This document shows positions 8,519 through 17,514 of a DNA stretch of 64,000 bases, in pieces; position 1 is the first letter of the stretch, and every line of letters starts with the position of its first letter. The notes under the pieces were generated by a model, which ran no database searches, was not told where the DNA came from, and saw only the letters and a program-made list of their open reading frames with translations. Source of the DNA: Paulinella micropora (Eukaryota; Cercozoa; Imbricatea; Euglyphida; Paulinellidae); NCBI GenBank assembly GCA_019918135.1, contig WBZZ01001116.1:1-64000 (forward strand). Reading direction: 5' to 3'. The translations under genes were made by a program, and so were the position numbers.

Positions 8519-9862
8519 TTATTGCACTCTGGGCCGGCCTGCCGTCTCGACCTTTTTCTGCGCGCAGACGTTTAGGACCGACGCGTACATGGCCGAAATG
8601 AGAGACTCGGAGGCCGAGCGGGAAAACGTCGTAAAATACTGGGTGCTCTGGAAATGTTGCTGCAACACATGGCTGCCCGCCGAGTTCGGAGTGGCGGCAT
8701 TGGCACTGGCGCAGGCCAGCGCCGCGAAGAATTCCGCTGGTTTCTCGCAATGGGGCGAATGCCCGCTGCCCGCTACAATTCTCAGGGGCACCGCGCCGCC
8801 CGACAGCCTGGACACAATTGCGCCCTGATGGCTGGGCATGATGGTATCGTGCTCTCCGTAAATTAAGGCAATCGGCACGTTCGATTGCAACAGCTCGGGC
8901 AGCAACGGTGACAGCCAGCGCGCGCGCCCCTGCCTCCAGCTGATAGCTATGTTGCTGGCGACCAGCAGGTCGCCCACCGAGCACGGACGGCTCAACGTTT
9001 CAAGCCAGAACCAGGCGTGCGCGGAGCAGCCGAGCTGCTCAAGCCAAACACAAACGAAGCTCTTCACGGGCCGGAGGCGCAGAAGTCGGTGCAGGGGGCT
9101 CAGCTTAAAGAACATAGCCCAGTACGTACCAGCTGTGCCAAGCAGAGGGAAGAGGCCCGCGGGCGCTGCCAGGATCAGGCGATTAATTCTGCGGCCCGCT
9201 CGCGCAGCTACTGCGGACGCGACGTGCCCGCCAAAGGAATGGCCTACCAGGTCTGGTCTGTCGGGGCAGTGTCGCACTAGATAAGACTCGACCATCTCGG
9301 CTAATAGATTGGTAGCGTCGTCCCCTGAAACTTGCTGGAGGCACGCAGGAGTGGGCAGCCGTCCGAAACCCGGCAGATTCAGCAAGTGAACTTCACTGTA
9401 AGACCGCAGCCAGAAACGCACGGTGTCTAAATAAAACAAGGCGCCGCTCGACACTCCGTGCACTACTATGACGCTCTTGCCATCACCGGCTCCAGTGCCG
9501 GCCGTTGCCTTAATTGAATGTAGGCTGACGGCGGACTTTCTTGGCAACCACAGCTCCGTCACGTCGCTCGTAATGGCTATGTCCGGGTGCAGCGCCTTAA
9601 ACTCGCGCAAGATCTCGGACTCGGCCTCGTCGATCACTGGCACGGACCGGAAACATCGCGGGTACTTGGAGGGTGCCAGCCGGCGCCAGACCCAAAGCGC
9701 GCTGGAAGCCAACACGAACAAGGACCAGAGCACGGCTACTGCCAAACACAGGCACGGCAGAAGGACCACGTAGAAGCGAGCATAAGCACCGGCTGAACGC
9801 AGCGCCGGCTGGACCATTTTTTTGTTCTTTACAATAACCGCGCTCTGTAATCTTCCTAACAT
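8519..9862 (-). CDS. Membrane-anchored alpha/beta hydrolase
   Basis: The nucleophile elbow GHSFGG lies near residue 208, with the oxyanion-hole HGVSSG near 137. The charge-relay Asp in GEHD is near 337 and the His in GSGHS near 368; order and spacing fit a serine hydrolase/esterase. Residues about 35-65 are hydrophobic (VVLLPCLCLAVAVLWSLFVL), suggesting an N-terminal membrane anchor. The start is uncertain between ATG 9862 and ATG 9817; the longer GTG-initiated frame reaches 10090. Lipid or ester hydrolysis is the family's role; the substrate is unknown. Two decayed copies of its 3' half occur at 25525-25975 (same strand) and 28337-28775 (opposite strand). The full-length copy appears intact. 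Confidence 0.8.
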   Translation of the reverse strand: MLGRLQSAVIVKNKKMVQPALRSAGAYARFYVVLLPCLCLAVAVLWSLFVLASSALWVWRRLAPSKYPRCFRSVPVIDEAESEILREFKALHPDIAITSDVTELWLPRKSAVSLHSIKATAGTGAGDGKSVIVVHGVSSGALFYLDTVRFWLRSYSEVHLLNLPGFGRLPTPACLQQVSGDDATNLLAEMVESYLVRHCPDRPDLVGHSFGGHVASAVAARAGRRINRLILAAPAGLFPLLGTAGTYWAMFFKLSPLHRLLRLRPVKSFVCVWLEQLGCSAHAWFWLETLSRPCSVGDLLVASNIAISWRQGRARWLSPLLPELLQSNVPIALIYGEHDTIMPSHQGAIVSRLSGGAVPLRIVAGSGHSPHCEKPAEFFAALACASANAATPNSAGSHVLQQHFQSTQYFTTFSRSASESLISAMYASVLNVCAQKKVETAGRPRVQ

Positions 9863-10126
9863 CGCCGAGAGTACGCAGAATAGAGCTGCCAAAGGACCAA
9901 GGGCCCCTCCCTGCCTTGTTTTTTTGCTAGTAGACGGTGTCAGCGTGCGCGACCCGGCGGCCAAACTAGCGCGCGGTCTGTGGTTTTGTACGCCGGATTG
10001 AGAGGTAAAATCACGAAAAACGCTGCAGGACGCGCCAGGGCGCGTGGGAAAGACGTTTGGTGCGCCAAACCAGCCGCCGGCCAGCCACAACTTTAAAAAA
10101 AGTCTTTTAACTAAAAAAAGCGTAAC
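9863..10126. other. Intergenic region, nothing recognised
   Basis: Mixed sequence between the hydrolase start and the tail of the zinc-finger gene. The hydrolase frame is open through it from GTG 10090, but no ATG is found there. An A-rich stretch near 10090-10120 carries likely 3' signals of the zinc-finger gene on the minus strand. Confidence 0.4.
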
Positions 10127-10741
10127 TTACTTCATATTAACATTAGGCTCCGACGCCGGGGTTGGGGGGAGGAGGGGCAAGGCCGGGTGTTTTTTTCTGC
10201 GGTGTTTCTGTAAAAGGTGGTTTGCGTAATAAGACTGGCCACAGTCTTGGCAGGCGTAAGGCCTCTCGAGCGTATGCTTCCGCCGCGTGTGCATGGCGAG
10301 GAGGGCTTGATTAAAAAAGCCCTGTCCGCAGATGTCACACACCCGAGACTTTTCTGCCAAATGCACGCGCCTGACGTGAACCCGCAGCTGAGCCGCAGCA
10401 GGAAAGGTGCGCGGGCAATGCTCGCAAGCAAAGGGCTTTTGTCCCGTGTGTCTTGGCAGGTGCAGTGCGCGTTGTTTGGCAAGCGCAAAGCTCTTGTCGC
10501 AATGTGGACAGGGGAAGGGTTTTTTGGCGGCGTGCATGCGTCGCCGGTGGACAATAACGTCGTAGGATCGTGTGAAGGCTCGGCCGCAGTCTCCGCAGAC
10601 ATGTTCTTTTCGTCGCGTGGCCGTGGTGGTGGGGCCAGCCTCCCCGCCGAAGGCTGGAATTGTTAACAGAGGCGAATTTGTCAGGGGCTCCAGCTCCGTC
10701 AAGGGCTCGAGCTCGAGCCAGTATTCGGGTGTGAGTTCCAT
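10127..10741 (-). CDS. Five-finger C2H2 zinc-finger protein
   Basis: A 204-aa protein from ATG 10741. The first 45 residues are acidic and repeat LEPLTELEPLT, which resembles an activation or interaction segment. Five classical C-x2-C-x12-H-x3/4-H fingers follow, beginning CGDCGRAF, CPHCDKSF, CEHCPRTF, CDICGQGF and CQDCGQSY. The short linkers (such as TGQKPF and TLERPY) are like the standard TGEKP linker, so tandem DNA binding is likely. All cysteine and histidine ligands are present. The frame continues upstream through GA/CT sequence, but ATG 10741 is the first sensible start. A transcription-regulator role is inferred. C2H2 arrays are typical of eukaryotes, so recent or ancient acquisition from a host is possible. 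Confidence 0.85.
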   Translation of the reverse strand: MELTPEYWLELEPLTELEPLTNSPLLTIPAFGGEAGPTTTATRRKEHVCGDCGRAFTRSYDVIVHRRRMHAAKKPFPCPHCDKSFALAKQRALHLPRHTGQKPFACEHCPRTFPAAAQLRVHVRRVHLAEKSRVCDICGQGFFNQALLAMHTRRKHTLERPYACQDCGQSYYANHLLQKHRRKKHPALPLLPPTPASEPNVNMK

Positions 10742-11546
10742 CCTGCCGACCCTTTCTTTTTCTGTTCCGCTAGCGGACACAGAAAGACAAGGTGAGGGAA
10801 GGGGGGGGTGCCCCCCCCCCCCTCTTTCGCACCCTTGGTACACGGGCGCGCCGGGCGCCCTCCCCACCCCACAGCGGCCCCCCCCCGTAACAGCCGGCTC
10901 CCCTGCCACCGTTGGCGCCAACCTTTTTTTTGCCAACCCGCGATTCTGTGTCTCGACTGTCAGTGCCAACGGCGGCAGGGGAGACAGGGGGGGCGGAAGG
11001 CGCAACTTCAGGGGGGGCCGGACTCTTTGGGATTAACGACATGCCCACGTCTTCCGCCAAGGTGATAGCGTTTGGCAATGACTTTGAAGCAGAAATTTTT
11101 CGGGCAAAAATGGCAGGGCGGGGAATTTTTTTTTCATGTCTTTCCCCGCCCGCCAGCGTCTTCTGAAAGATTTGCTTGAAAGTTATTGCCAGAACCAACG
11201 AAAAAATCTTATTGCGTGCCGCAGTTTGCGGCAAATATATATGTGTCTGATTCTTGCCGCAAATTGCGGCACCTGTCCTTTTCGCCGCAGGCTGCTTTGA
11301 ACGCGACCGAAGAAGCGGCTCCCCTTTCATTTGCTTTTCTTCGAGATTCCAGCGGTCCGTGGAGATGAGGGGAAGGGGGGGCGGTTGTGACAGTGCGCCC
11401 CCCCCCCTCCTCACATTTATCCACGCCTTCTCTGATGCTTCGCGGCCCCCCCCCCCGTGCAATCCCCGAAGCCTGTCTCTCCCACCGCGCTCCTAAAGCC
11501 TTTCACACAGATCTCGCGCGCCCTGCGACTTTCTTGGCACAAATCA
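10742..11546. other. Regulatory-like intergenic region with fold-backs
   Basis: Lies between divergent starts (zinc finger on minus, membrane protein on plus), so it should hold two promoters. It contains two G-run/C-run fold-backs (10798-10833 and 11368-11412). 11216-11272 is an inverted pair of small palindromes, TGCCGCAGTTTGCGGCA and TTGCCGCAAATTGCGGCA, around ATATATATG. I found no convincing gene; a 230-codon minus-strand ORF here looks like low-complexity chance. Confidence 0.5.
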
Positions 11547-12588
11547 ATGTCGCTGTTTGACTTGGAGGCTCAGAAGCCACCGCAAGTGCGGGGCTTCCTC
11601 GATCGACTGCAGATCTCGTTCTGCTTTTTGCTGTTTGTGCTGCTAAGTTCTTCTGTTCTGATTATCTATTACGTCGAGTACGGTGGGCGCTACTACGAGC
11701 TCCAAGATTACTGGCAGGATGGCTGCCAGCTGCAGCGCTCCGGTGAATTCGAGCTGGAGACCTCTTGGGATCCAGACACTGACGTCTATATTACTAACGC
11801 CTACTTCAAGTTCAAGAACGTGCCTGGCATGACATCCGCCGAAACTGCCGCGGCGCTGACTGCGTGGACGCAAACCAAGCGTGGTGTCAGCCTCAAGTAC
11901 CAGATTACGACTGGTTACGTAGGGCTGCAGTTTCACCTGAAGCACACGGACGAGGCCAAAACCCTCGAAATCTTTTACGAGGTCACGCCTGAAACATATT
12001 CCAAGCACTCGAAAAAAGCTAGCTGGCAAACGTTACCAAAGAATTCGAACACGCACAGAATGTAATCTCGTGTGCTAGGTGTGGTACAACAACGAGACAC
12101 TAGAGTCGTTTGGCTGCACCTTTTCCGACGTGAATTATCGAGGTCAGGAGTACGATGCCGCACAGCAGAGCTGGTCAGCCTGGAATGATGAAATATTCCC
12201 TATACCTCCAATAGCCTGCAGCGCGGACTACTTTGACAATTGGAACGAGACCGGGGTGCCTGACTTAATGCTACCGGTGGGGCCCTGGCTGAGCACCCGC
12301 TACGAAGGCTCCCGTGAACAAGAGGTCGCAGCCCTCGCGCAAAAATATCCAGACTCCCTGTTTGGCCCATACCTGTGCGAGCGGCACGGGCGCGCCGATC
12401 CGTTCGTGGCGCTGCTGCTGTTGATGGGCCAGCTCTCTCTGCTCAAAGGGCTGGGGCAGACCGTCACGCGCAGGTGCTGCCGCCGTGTTTACCAGAAGCA
12501 CCTACTCGCCGAACCGCATGAAGGGGCACCCCAGCAACTGGAGCCTCTGCCAGCGACAGGCCCGCCGGAGCTGGGCCCTGGGTCGTGA
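11547..12588 (+). CDS. Membrane protein with N- and C-terminal helices, twice frameshifted
   Basis: ATG 11547 starts a protein with a helix at residues 24-46 (FLLFVLLSSSVLIIYYV). The first frame ends at TAA 12063-12065. Coding sense resumes in the frame from 12079 to TGA at 12588. The short middle part (12023-12078) reads best in the third frame (FEHAQNVISC), so two indels are needed. The second half has N-glycosylation sites (NETL, NETG), several cysteines and a hydrophobic C-terminal segment (FVALLLLMGQLSLL). The likely topology is two membrane anchors around a luminal, glycosylated domain. Family not recognised. The breaks may be sequencing errors or recent inactivation, since both halves otherwise look well kept. 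Confidence 0.6.
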
Positions 12589-12745
12589 TGAATGTTTCCA
12601 ACAATTTCATTGAAACATCTTAGGTTTAGTACTACCCCCCGGAAAAGAAGCAAGTTGTATTTTCTTTAAAGTTAGCAATTTAATTTCTAGTCACACCAAA
12701 AAAATTAAAGCAAATGTTTTGATGATCGCCACCGTCAAAATCCTT

Positions 12746-13102
12746 TTATTCCACCAGCACCACACACTCGCACAAAGCTAACGCTACCTCCGAATTGCCA
12801 TCGCCGGTGTCTTCGGTGGCCTCGTACAGGGCGTTTGCTAACTGTCGCCAAGGCTGTGACCCCACCGCTGGGATCTGCCGGTCATAGTACAAATAGATGA
12901 GCGACAGCCCCGGGCGGCCCGCGACCTCTTTCACGCATCCTTCGTGTAGGTCCGCCAACAAGCGATGCAGGCGTTCGAACCTAGCCAATCGCACTGTTTT
13001 TCTGAAACAAAAAATAGTACTTGCGCAACTGAAAAAAAAAGAGAAAAACCTGCCTAGCTGTTTAAAAAAATTAAATAAGTCAGACGTTTTTGTTTCCGTC
13101 AT
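12746..13102 (-). CDS. Small unknown protein, possibly with a 48-nt intron
   Basis: The uninterrupted ORF gives 118 aa from ATG 13102. A hydrophobic insert (FSFFFSCASTIFCF) sits between two polar halves. On the minus strand the insert is bounded by GCAG|GTTTTT and TTTTGTTTCAG (13049 to 13002, 48 nt), which looks like an intron with a pyrimidine-rich acceptor. Removing it keeps the frame and joins polar sequence. The 3' half (ERLHRLLADLHEG to CECVVLVE) looks genuinely coding. A diverged copy of its last codons is seen at about 13134-13170. Function unknown. Confidence 0.45.
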   Translation of the reverse strand: MTETKTSDLFNFFKQLGRFFSFFFSCASTIFCFRKTVRLARFERLHRLLADLHEGCVKEVAGRPGLSLIYLYYDRQIPAVGSQPWRQLANALYEATEDTGDGNSEVALALCECVVLVE

Positions 13103-14215
13103 AGAAGCACGCTTACAGTGCTACCATTCGTTTTTTTTTATTCCACCAGCACCACGCAGTCACGCAGCGCTAATTCAAGTGTAAAACTTTGTCGAGTTTT
13201 AATTTAAAACAAAACTTTTTTTTGCACTTTATTGGCGCAGTGGAGGCTTACCGTCTGCTACGAATCGGCCACCGGCTTGGACATCGGCTCAGAGCAGGGC
13301 TTGTCCCTCTCTCTCTCTCTCTCTTAGTTCTCAGCGCCAAGTGTAAGACCATCCAGCTTTAATAAAAATTTGCACTTTCTTGGCGCACTCTCTCTGTCCC
13401 CTTTCCTCTCCCACTCCCTGCTCTCAGACGGGGGGGGGGGGGTTTGTGGTGGGGGAGAGAGAAAGACAATTCGTGCTTGTTCCATGTCACGGACAGGGCG
13501 CCGTCGGGAGTCATGAGGCCCTTGTCCATCTGGCACAGCGACCACCAGCGATCCATCCGCCATAGAGCCGTGCTAGAGCGCGGTGCGCAAGATCTGCGGA
13601 AATATCTGCAGGAATATGACAAGTGAGAAAAAAAAATTGGAATGCGTTTGCACGCACAAACAAGGGAAGAGAGAGAGAGAGGGGGGGGGGGTTAGCAGGG
13701 GACAAGGGGAACAGCGGAGCGGGAGGGGACGCAGGGGGGCACACCCCTGCCACTTCTTCCCCCCCCTCTTTCTCTCCCTCCCTCCCCTTTGCCTTCCCCC
13801 TTCTCCCTTCCCTCTTCCCCCTTCCCCGGTCTGTTTCTTTGGTTGTCGGGCAAAAAAATTTTTTTTTCCTGATTTCATATTTTTTATATTTCCGCAGATT
13901 TTGCGCACGGTGGCCGAGCCATGGCACGGACAGGACGCCGTCGAGTTCGTGAACCCTTGTCCACCTGGTACATTGACTACTGCCCGTCCATCAAACTTAT
14001 AAGCAAGGAACTGTAGACGCATAAACAAAAAGGGAATTCAGTTATTTTCTGGCCATGACTCTGAGGAGTTCAACACGACCCACTCGCGGGACCCCCCTCT
14101 CTCGCCGCGCCTCCCTGCAGCACAGACCAGGCCACACAAAAAAACCGAACCGAACGAGCCGGCCGTCGAGCAGTCTCGCTGGCTGTTCAAACTGCCCGAC
14201 AATCTCTGGCCACTG
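13103..14215. repeat. Repeat block: gene-tail copy, A elements, C elements, GA/CT fold-back
   Basis: 13134-13170 encodes a minus-strand copy of the tail of the preceding gene (LRDCVVLVE against LCECVVLVE). A elements lie at about 13180-13230 and 13326-13395. A C element at 13485-13620 ends GTGCGCAAGATCTGCGGAAA. A G/A then C/T fold-back lies at 13665-13830, and a second C element starts at about 13870. ATG 14055 is out of frame with the LRR gene that follows. Confidence 0.65.
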
Positions 14216-15535
14216 GTGAGAGACCTGGCAGGCGCAGAGGAAGCCGGCAGGTTCGCTCTCGCGTGTCGAGATTCCTTGGCTTTAGTCCAGGGGCCTGCCT
14301 TCTGGAGAAACTACAAGCAGCCACCCCGCCTAGAGTTCGCAAACGAGCAGCACCGAAGAATACTTAGGTTCTTTACTCGCGGCTGCCTCAAAGCTAAATG
14401 GCCTTTACAACAGTTGGTGCTAGAACAGCCCTACTACCAAGACCGCCAACGCTGGTCGGACTACCAGGGCTATTCCCTAGACAGAATTACGATAGAAACC
14501 TTGATCTTGGAGGGCGAATGGCACTCTGATCGATTGTGGCAAGAAAATAAGGCCCTGGACGAGTTTGGTTGCATCCACAACCTAGTGGCAAGAGGCAGCA
14601 CCAACATCTGCCTGTCTCTGCGTGACAGCCGGCACACCCGGACTCTTCAGTCACTCGTGATTTCGCGCCAAAGCGTCCAAGACAAAAACCTCCGGGCTTT
14701 GCAGGAGCTGCAGCAATTAGAGAACCTGGCGCTTCACCAGTGTGATCAGATTACAGACAGAGGGCTGGCACACCTATGCTCGATGCCTAAACTCAAGAAA
14801 CTCTGCCTAGCCTCTTGCGGCCAAATCAATGGCTCCGGCCTGCAGAACCTGCAGATCACGGGGCTGACATTGCGCAAATTACCTACGAGCGTCCTTCAGC
14901 AACTGCCTTCGCTTGCGAAGCTACAGGAGCTGGACTTGTTAGATTTTGGGCCCCTCTCAGCACCTGAAATAAGGGCGCTTAATAAAAACCTCACACAGCT
15001 CAGGCTAGCTCTTGACCGTGACTTTTCGGATGAGCTGCTTGACGAAATAGTCGGCTTGCAGGGCCTGCAGGCCCTGTGCCTATCAGAGTGTAAAGGCATC
15101 ACCCTGCGGGGCTTGGCTAAATTGCAGCGCTGCCCCGCGCTCCAAGAACTGCGTTTGGGACAGGCCAATCTATTTGCAGACCTCAATGTACTGCATGCGT
15201 TTCGCTCGCTTCGCGCTTTGAAACTGTCGCGCTGTGGAATTCCAATCAGTACAAATATATTTAGGAGCTTACCTACGGGACTCGCAGGCTGCAAGAGCCT
15301 ACAACGGCTAGTGTTAAGGTTATACCTCATAACCGACTCGATTCTCTCCGAGTTAAAGCAGTGTCATAGGCTGCAAGAACTAGAATTTAATTGGTGCTGT
15401 TTCAATGCAGACATTGCCGAGCTGAGGCATTGCCGAGCGTTGCGGAAGGTTACGTTCAGCGAGTACGGAATTCCGCCAGAAGAGATGTTGCATCGGCTTA
15501 AGCAGGCCAGGCCCGGTTTGCAAGTTAAACAATAG
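14216..15535 (+). CDS. F-box-like / leucine-rich-repeat protein (type 3)
   Basis: 439 codons from GTG 14216. The same frame stays open upstream to about 14025 and encodes LFKLPDNLWPLVRDLAG, an F-box-like start, so the real protein is longer. The only near ATG (14055) is in another frame, separated by an A7 run (about 14138-14144) and a C5 run, so a small indel is likely. The body has about 12 leucine-rich repeats of the amino/cysteine-containing type (LALHQCDQITDRGLAHL, LCLSECKGITLRGLAKL) as in FBXL proteins. Base use is less GC-rich than in the type 1 gene. A likely substrate adaptor of an SCF-like ligase; inferred. A small remnant of its 5' part appears at 18215-18290. Confidence 0.75.
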   Translation: MRDLAGAEEAGRFALACRDSLALVQGPAFWRNYKQPPRLEFANEQHRRILRFFTRGCLKAKWPLQQLVLEQPYYQDRQRWSDYQGYSLDRITIETLILEGEWHSDRLWQENKALDEFGCIHNLVARGSTNICLSLRDSRHTRTLQSLVISRQSVQDKNLRALQELQQLENLALHQCDQITDRGLAHLCSMPKLKKLCLASCGQINGSGLQNLQITGLTLRKLPTSVLQQLPSLAKLQELDLLDFGPLSAPEIRALNKNLTQLRLALDRDFSDELLDEIVGLQGLQALCLSECKGITLRGLAKLQRCPALQELRLGQANLFADLNVLHAFRSLRALKLSRCGIPISTNIFRSLPTGLAGCKSLQRLVLRLYLITDSILSELKQCHRLQELEFNWCCFNADIAELRHCRALRKVTFSEYGIPPEEMLHRLKQARPGLQVKQ

Positions 15536-15613
15536 TTTTTTTAAAAAGAGGCTGAGGAAAGAGAAGAAGAAAATGGTGATGTTTTGCTACGCGCAGCAGT
15601 TGTCACCAATAAT

Positions 15614-16150
15614 TCAATAACTAGGCCATTTCTCTTGTGCCAACTCGATCACGGGTTGCAAACTTTCCTCTAACGACGGTCTGACTGTACGTATACGTCG
15701 AAGGGTCACTAGAAAGAAATTTTCTTCAGAATATTTAGCATCTCCTCTCCGTCCCCTGTCGCTACTTCCTCCCCTGTCGCGCTCTTTGTATCCTTTCGTA
15801 TCGTACAGTCTTCTAAAGGTTTTATCATGGATACCACTTGCTGCCTCTGCTCTGGTGTAATTCGCTGTATTTCTGTAGCTCGTCCCGCCTTCGCTGATGC
15901 CATCTTGAATTTCGTTCATGTTGGCCATCTCAATTGCTACAGACATGGGTTCTGGTGTAATTACCGAAATCTGACGCGTCTTTTCTGCTAACTCAATCGG
16001 CGCTTTTTGCCAATCGTTGTTCAACTTGTCAATAGAAAATTCGTAGGAGATCACGACAGGTTGTCCGTCATCTTTGACGAATCGACTGGATTTATCCCAC
16101 GTAGCAAATTTTGTGTGCATGGGTATTTTTTCGCGACGTACTTTGCCGCA
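15614..16150 (-). pseudogene. Broken paralogue of the 62172-63044 gene
   Basis: Shares RREKIPMHT, then WDKSSR, VITPEPMS, IEMANMNEIQ, ATEIQRIT and SLEESLQPVI with the intact gene at 62172-63044. It is broken in three ways. The N-terminus is replaced by a C element that joins at TTGCCGCAG (about 16145). The long coiled-coil middle is missing. The reading frame changes twice: out near 15900 and back near 15715. The last residues (LAQEKWPSY) match the paralogue's C-terminus. A 253-aa ORF running into the C element upstream is therefore an artefact of the insertion. Confidence 0.75.
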
Positions 16151-16468
16151 GGGCTGCGCTGGAGCACGGTGCGCAAGATCTGCGGAAATAGGAAAAATGT
16201 GAAAAGTAGAAGAAAAAAATTTGGGATGCAGAGGAGAACGGGGGTGGGAGCACTCCCCCCCCCTCTTTGCCACCCCCCTCCCCCTTGCCCGTCCTTTGGT
16301 TGTCGGGCAACGCAGAAAAGAAAAGAAGTGTATGACCGTAATAAAGGCTCTGCGTGGCTTTATACAAAAGGTCAAAGCCCTAGCTTTGCGTCTGAATGTA
16401 AAGAAATTACCCCGGCCGCTGCCTTTATAGTCATACGAAATGCCATTTATCCGACAAACCCAGCCTAG
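16151..16468. repeat. C-element half and GA/CT remnant
   Basis: 16151-16215 holds the inner end of a C element (GTGCGCAAGATCTGCGGAAA, 16169-16188), followed by a G/A and C/T stretch and TTGTCGGGCAA. The rest to 16468 shows no recognisable feature. Confidence 0.55.
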
Positions 16469-16834
16469 CTAAAGCTACGCGTGCAAGAGTATTTCGTGCG
16501 CCAAGGCATACGACAGGTTATGTACAAGCTAGGGCACGAGCTCGAAAGGGCGTTGGGGCAGGCGCTGTGGAATTCAAAGACACAATATCCGCACCCTGGG
16601 TACATTTGCCGCAAAGCCTGCTCGCTAGCGCGAGAGCAAACAATCACATTTCATAATGAGACACTGCTAACTTGCATAGTCATGCTGGAAGATTACCTGC
16701 TCAACTTGTTCTGGCCTGTGGCACGGCTTGTTGACTACGTGCAGCGAAACGCGGACACCAAGCCTGACGTTTTGGCACGCCTTATCACCAACAAACTGTA
16801 TCCTACGAAAGTACAGAGACAACAAAAAAGTTAG
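16469..16834 (+). CDS. Unknown protein, possible histone-fold fragment
   Basis: The frame opens after TAG 16466-16468; GTG 16481 or ATG 16520 could start it, giving about 104-118 aa, and it ends at TAG 16832-16834. The sequence has protein-like character and low GC. Residues after PHPGYICRKACSLAREQ form a helix, a short loop (TITFHN), a long helix (TLLTCIVMLEDYLLNLF to DYVQRN), a loop with KPD and a final helix. This spacing recalls the histone fold, for example H3 from its alpha-1 to alpha-3 helix. The identity is weak and I would not name it a histone. No ATG near the upstream stop suggests a 5' truncation. Confidence 0.35.
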   Translation, partial: LKLRVQEYFVRQGIRQVMYKLGHELERALGQALWNSKTQYPHPGYICRKACSLAREQTITFHNETLLTCIVMLEDYLLNLFWPVARLVDYVQRNADTKPDVLARLITNKLYPTKVQRQQKS

Positions 16835-17037
16835 ACCCCCAAAACTAGAAGCGCCAAGAAGATAATTAAGATAAGTTTTATTAATTACTAAACAATTAAC
16901 ATGGCGGGGAGACTGTCAGGCTCTGAATAAAAAAAATGTTTTTGACTTTTGGTTTATTGTCTCGGGCAATCCCTCGCAAGGTCTTAACTTTTTTCTGCTC
17001 TCACCGTCCTCTTCTGGCCGACAAAGCTGTCTTACGG
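16835..17037. other. AT-rich spacer, nothing recognised
   Basis: Contains TTTTATTAATTACTAAACAATTAA (shown in part), which may carry 3' signals for genes on either side. Confidence 0.3.
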
Positions 17038-17205
17038 TCCAAGGCCGCGTGCAAGCAAAGCAGCAACGACACGCGCGCCCCCCGCCCTGCGATGCCGATC
17101 TCCGCAGGTTTGGCTCAGAGCCTGCAAGTCTGTGCAGCCCAGGCTCAGCGCCAGGTGCTGATATTAAAGTACGCCGTCTCGGTCGAACGCCGCCATCTCT
17201 GTCTC
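17038..17205 (-). pseudogene. Remnant of the 5' end of a type-2 F-box-like gene
   Basis: Matches 33748-33892, the start of the type-2 gene, almost base for base over about 160 bp, including CGCCAGGTGCTGATA and the start region GAACGCCGCCAT. Several small indels break the frame. Upstream and downstream coding sequence is absent. Confidence 0.75.
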
Positions 17206-17514
17206 GCTCTCACCTCTTCCCCTCTCTTTATGTTCCATCAATTCTGGCCGCCCTTGTACTGTCTCGGGGACTGAACCGCGGAGCTAAGTCTGCGGCGTAA
17301 ATTAGGGGCACTGGACTCTACCGTACTGGAGTCTGGAGTCTCACGCGGCATTTTGTTCAGCTTAATCAACAAATCGAGTTGCCGCCGCCACGGAACTACC
17401 GGCCTATCTCTTTTTGTATATCAGCAGCCTTTTGATATTCTTGTTCAGTATGCTGCGCCCGGCAAATGGTTTCACTTCATCGTGCCGACCTGCAAAAGAC
17501 ATGTAACTACTGGA

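Noticed and set aside
10770..11462. A 230-codon minus-strand ORF upstream of the zinc-finger gene
   Set aside because: Low-complexity Gly/Pro-rich sequence crossing two fold-back tracts and the paired palindromes; no protein-like core.
12030..12080. An intron joining the two halves of the 11547 gene
   Set aside because: The available GT and AG sites give lengths that do not restore the needed frame; two small indels explain it better.
14055..14215. ATG 14055 as the start of the LRR gene
   Set aside because: It is in another frame and reaches TGA near 14217; it would need an indel, possibly at the A7 run.
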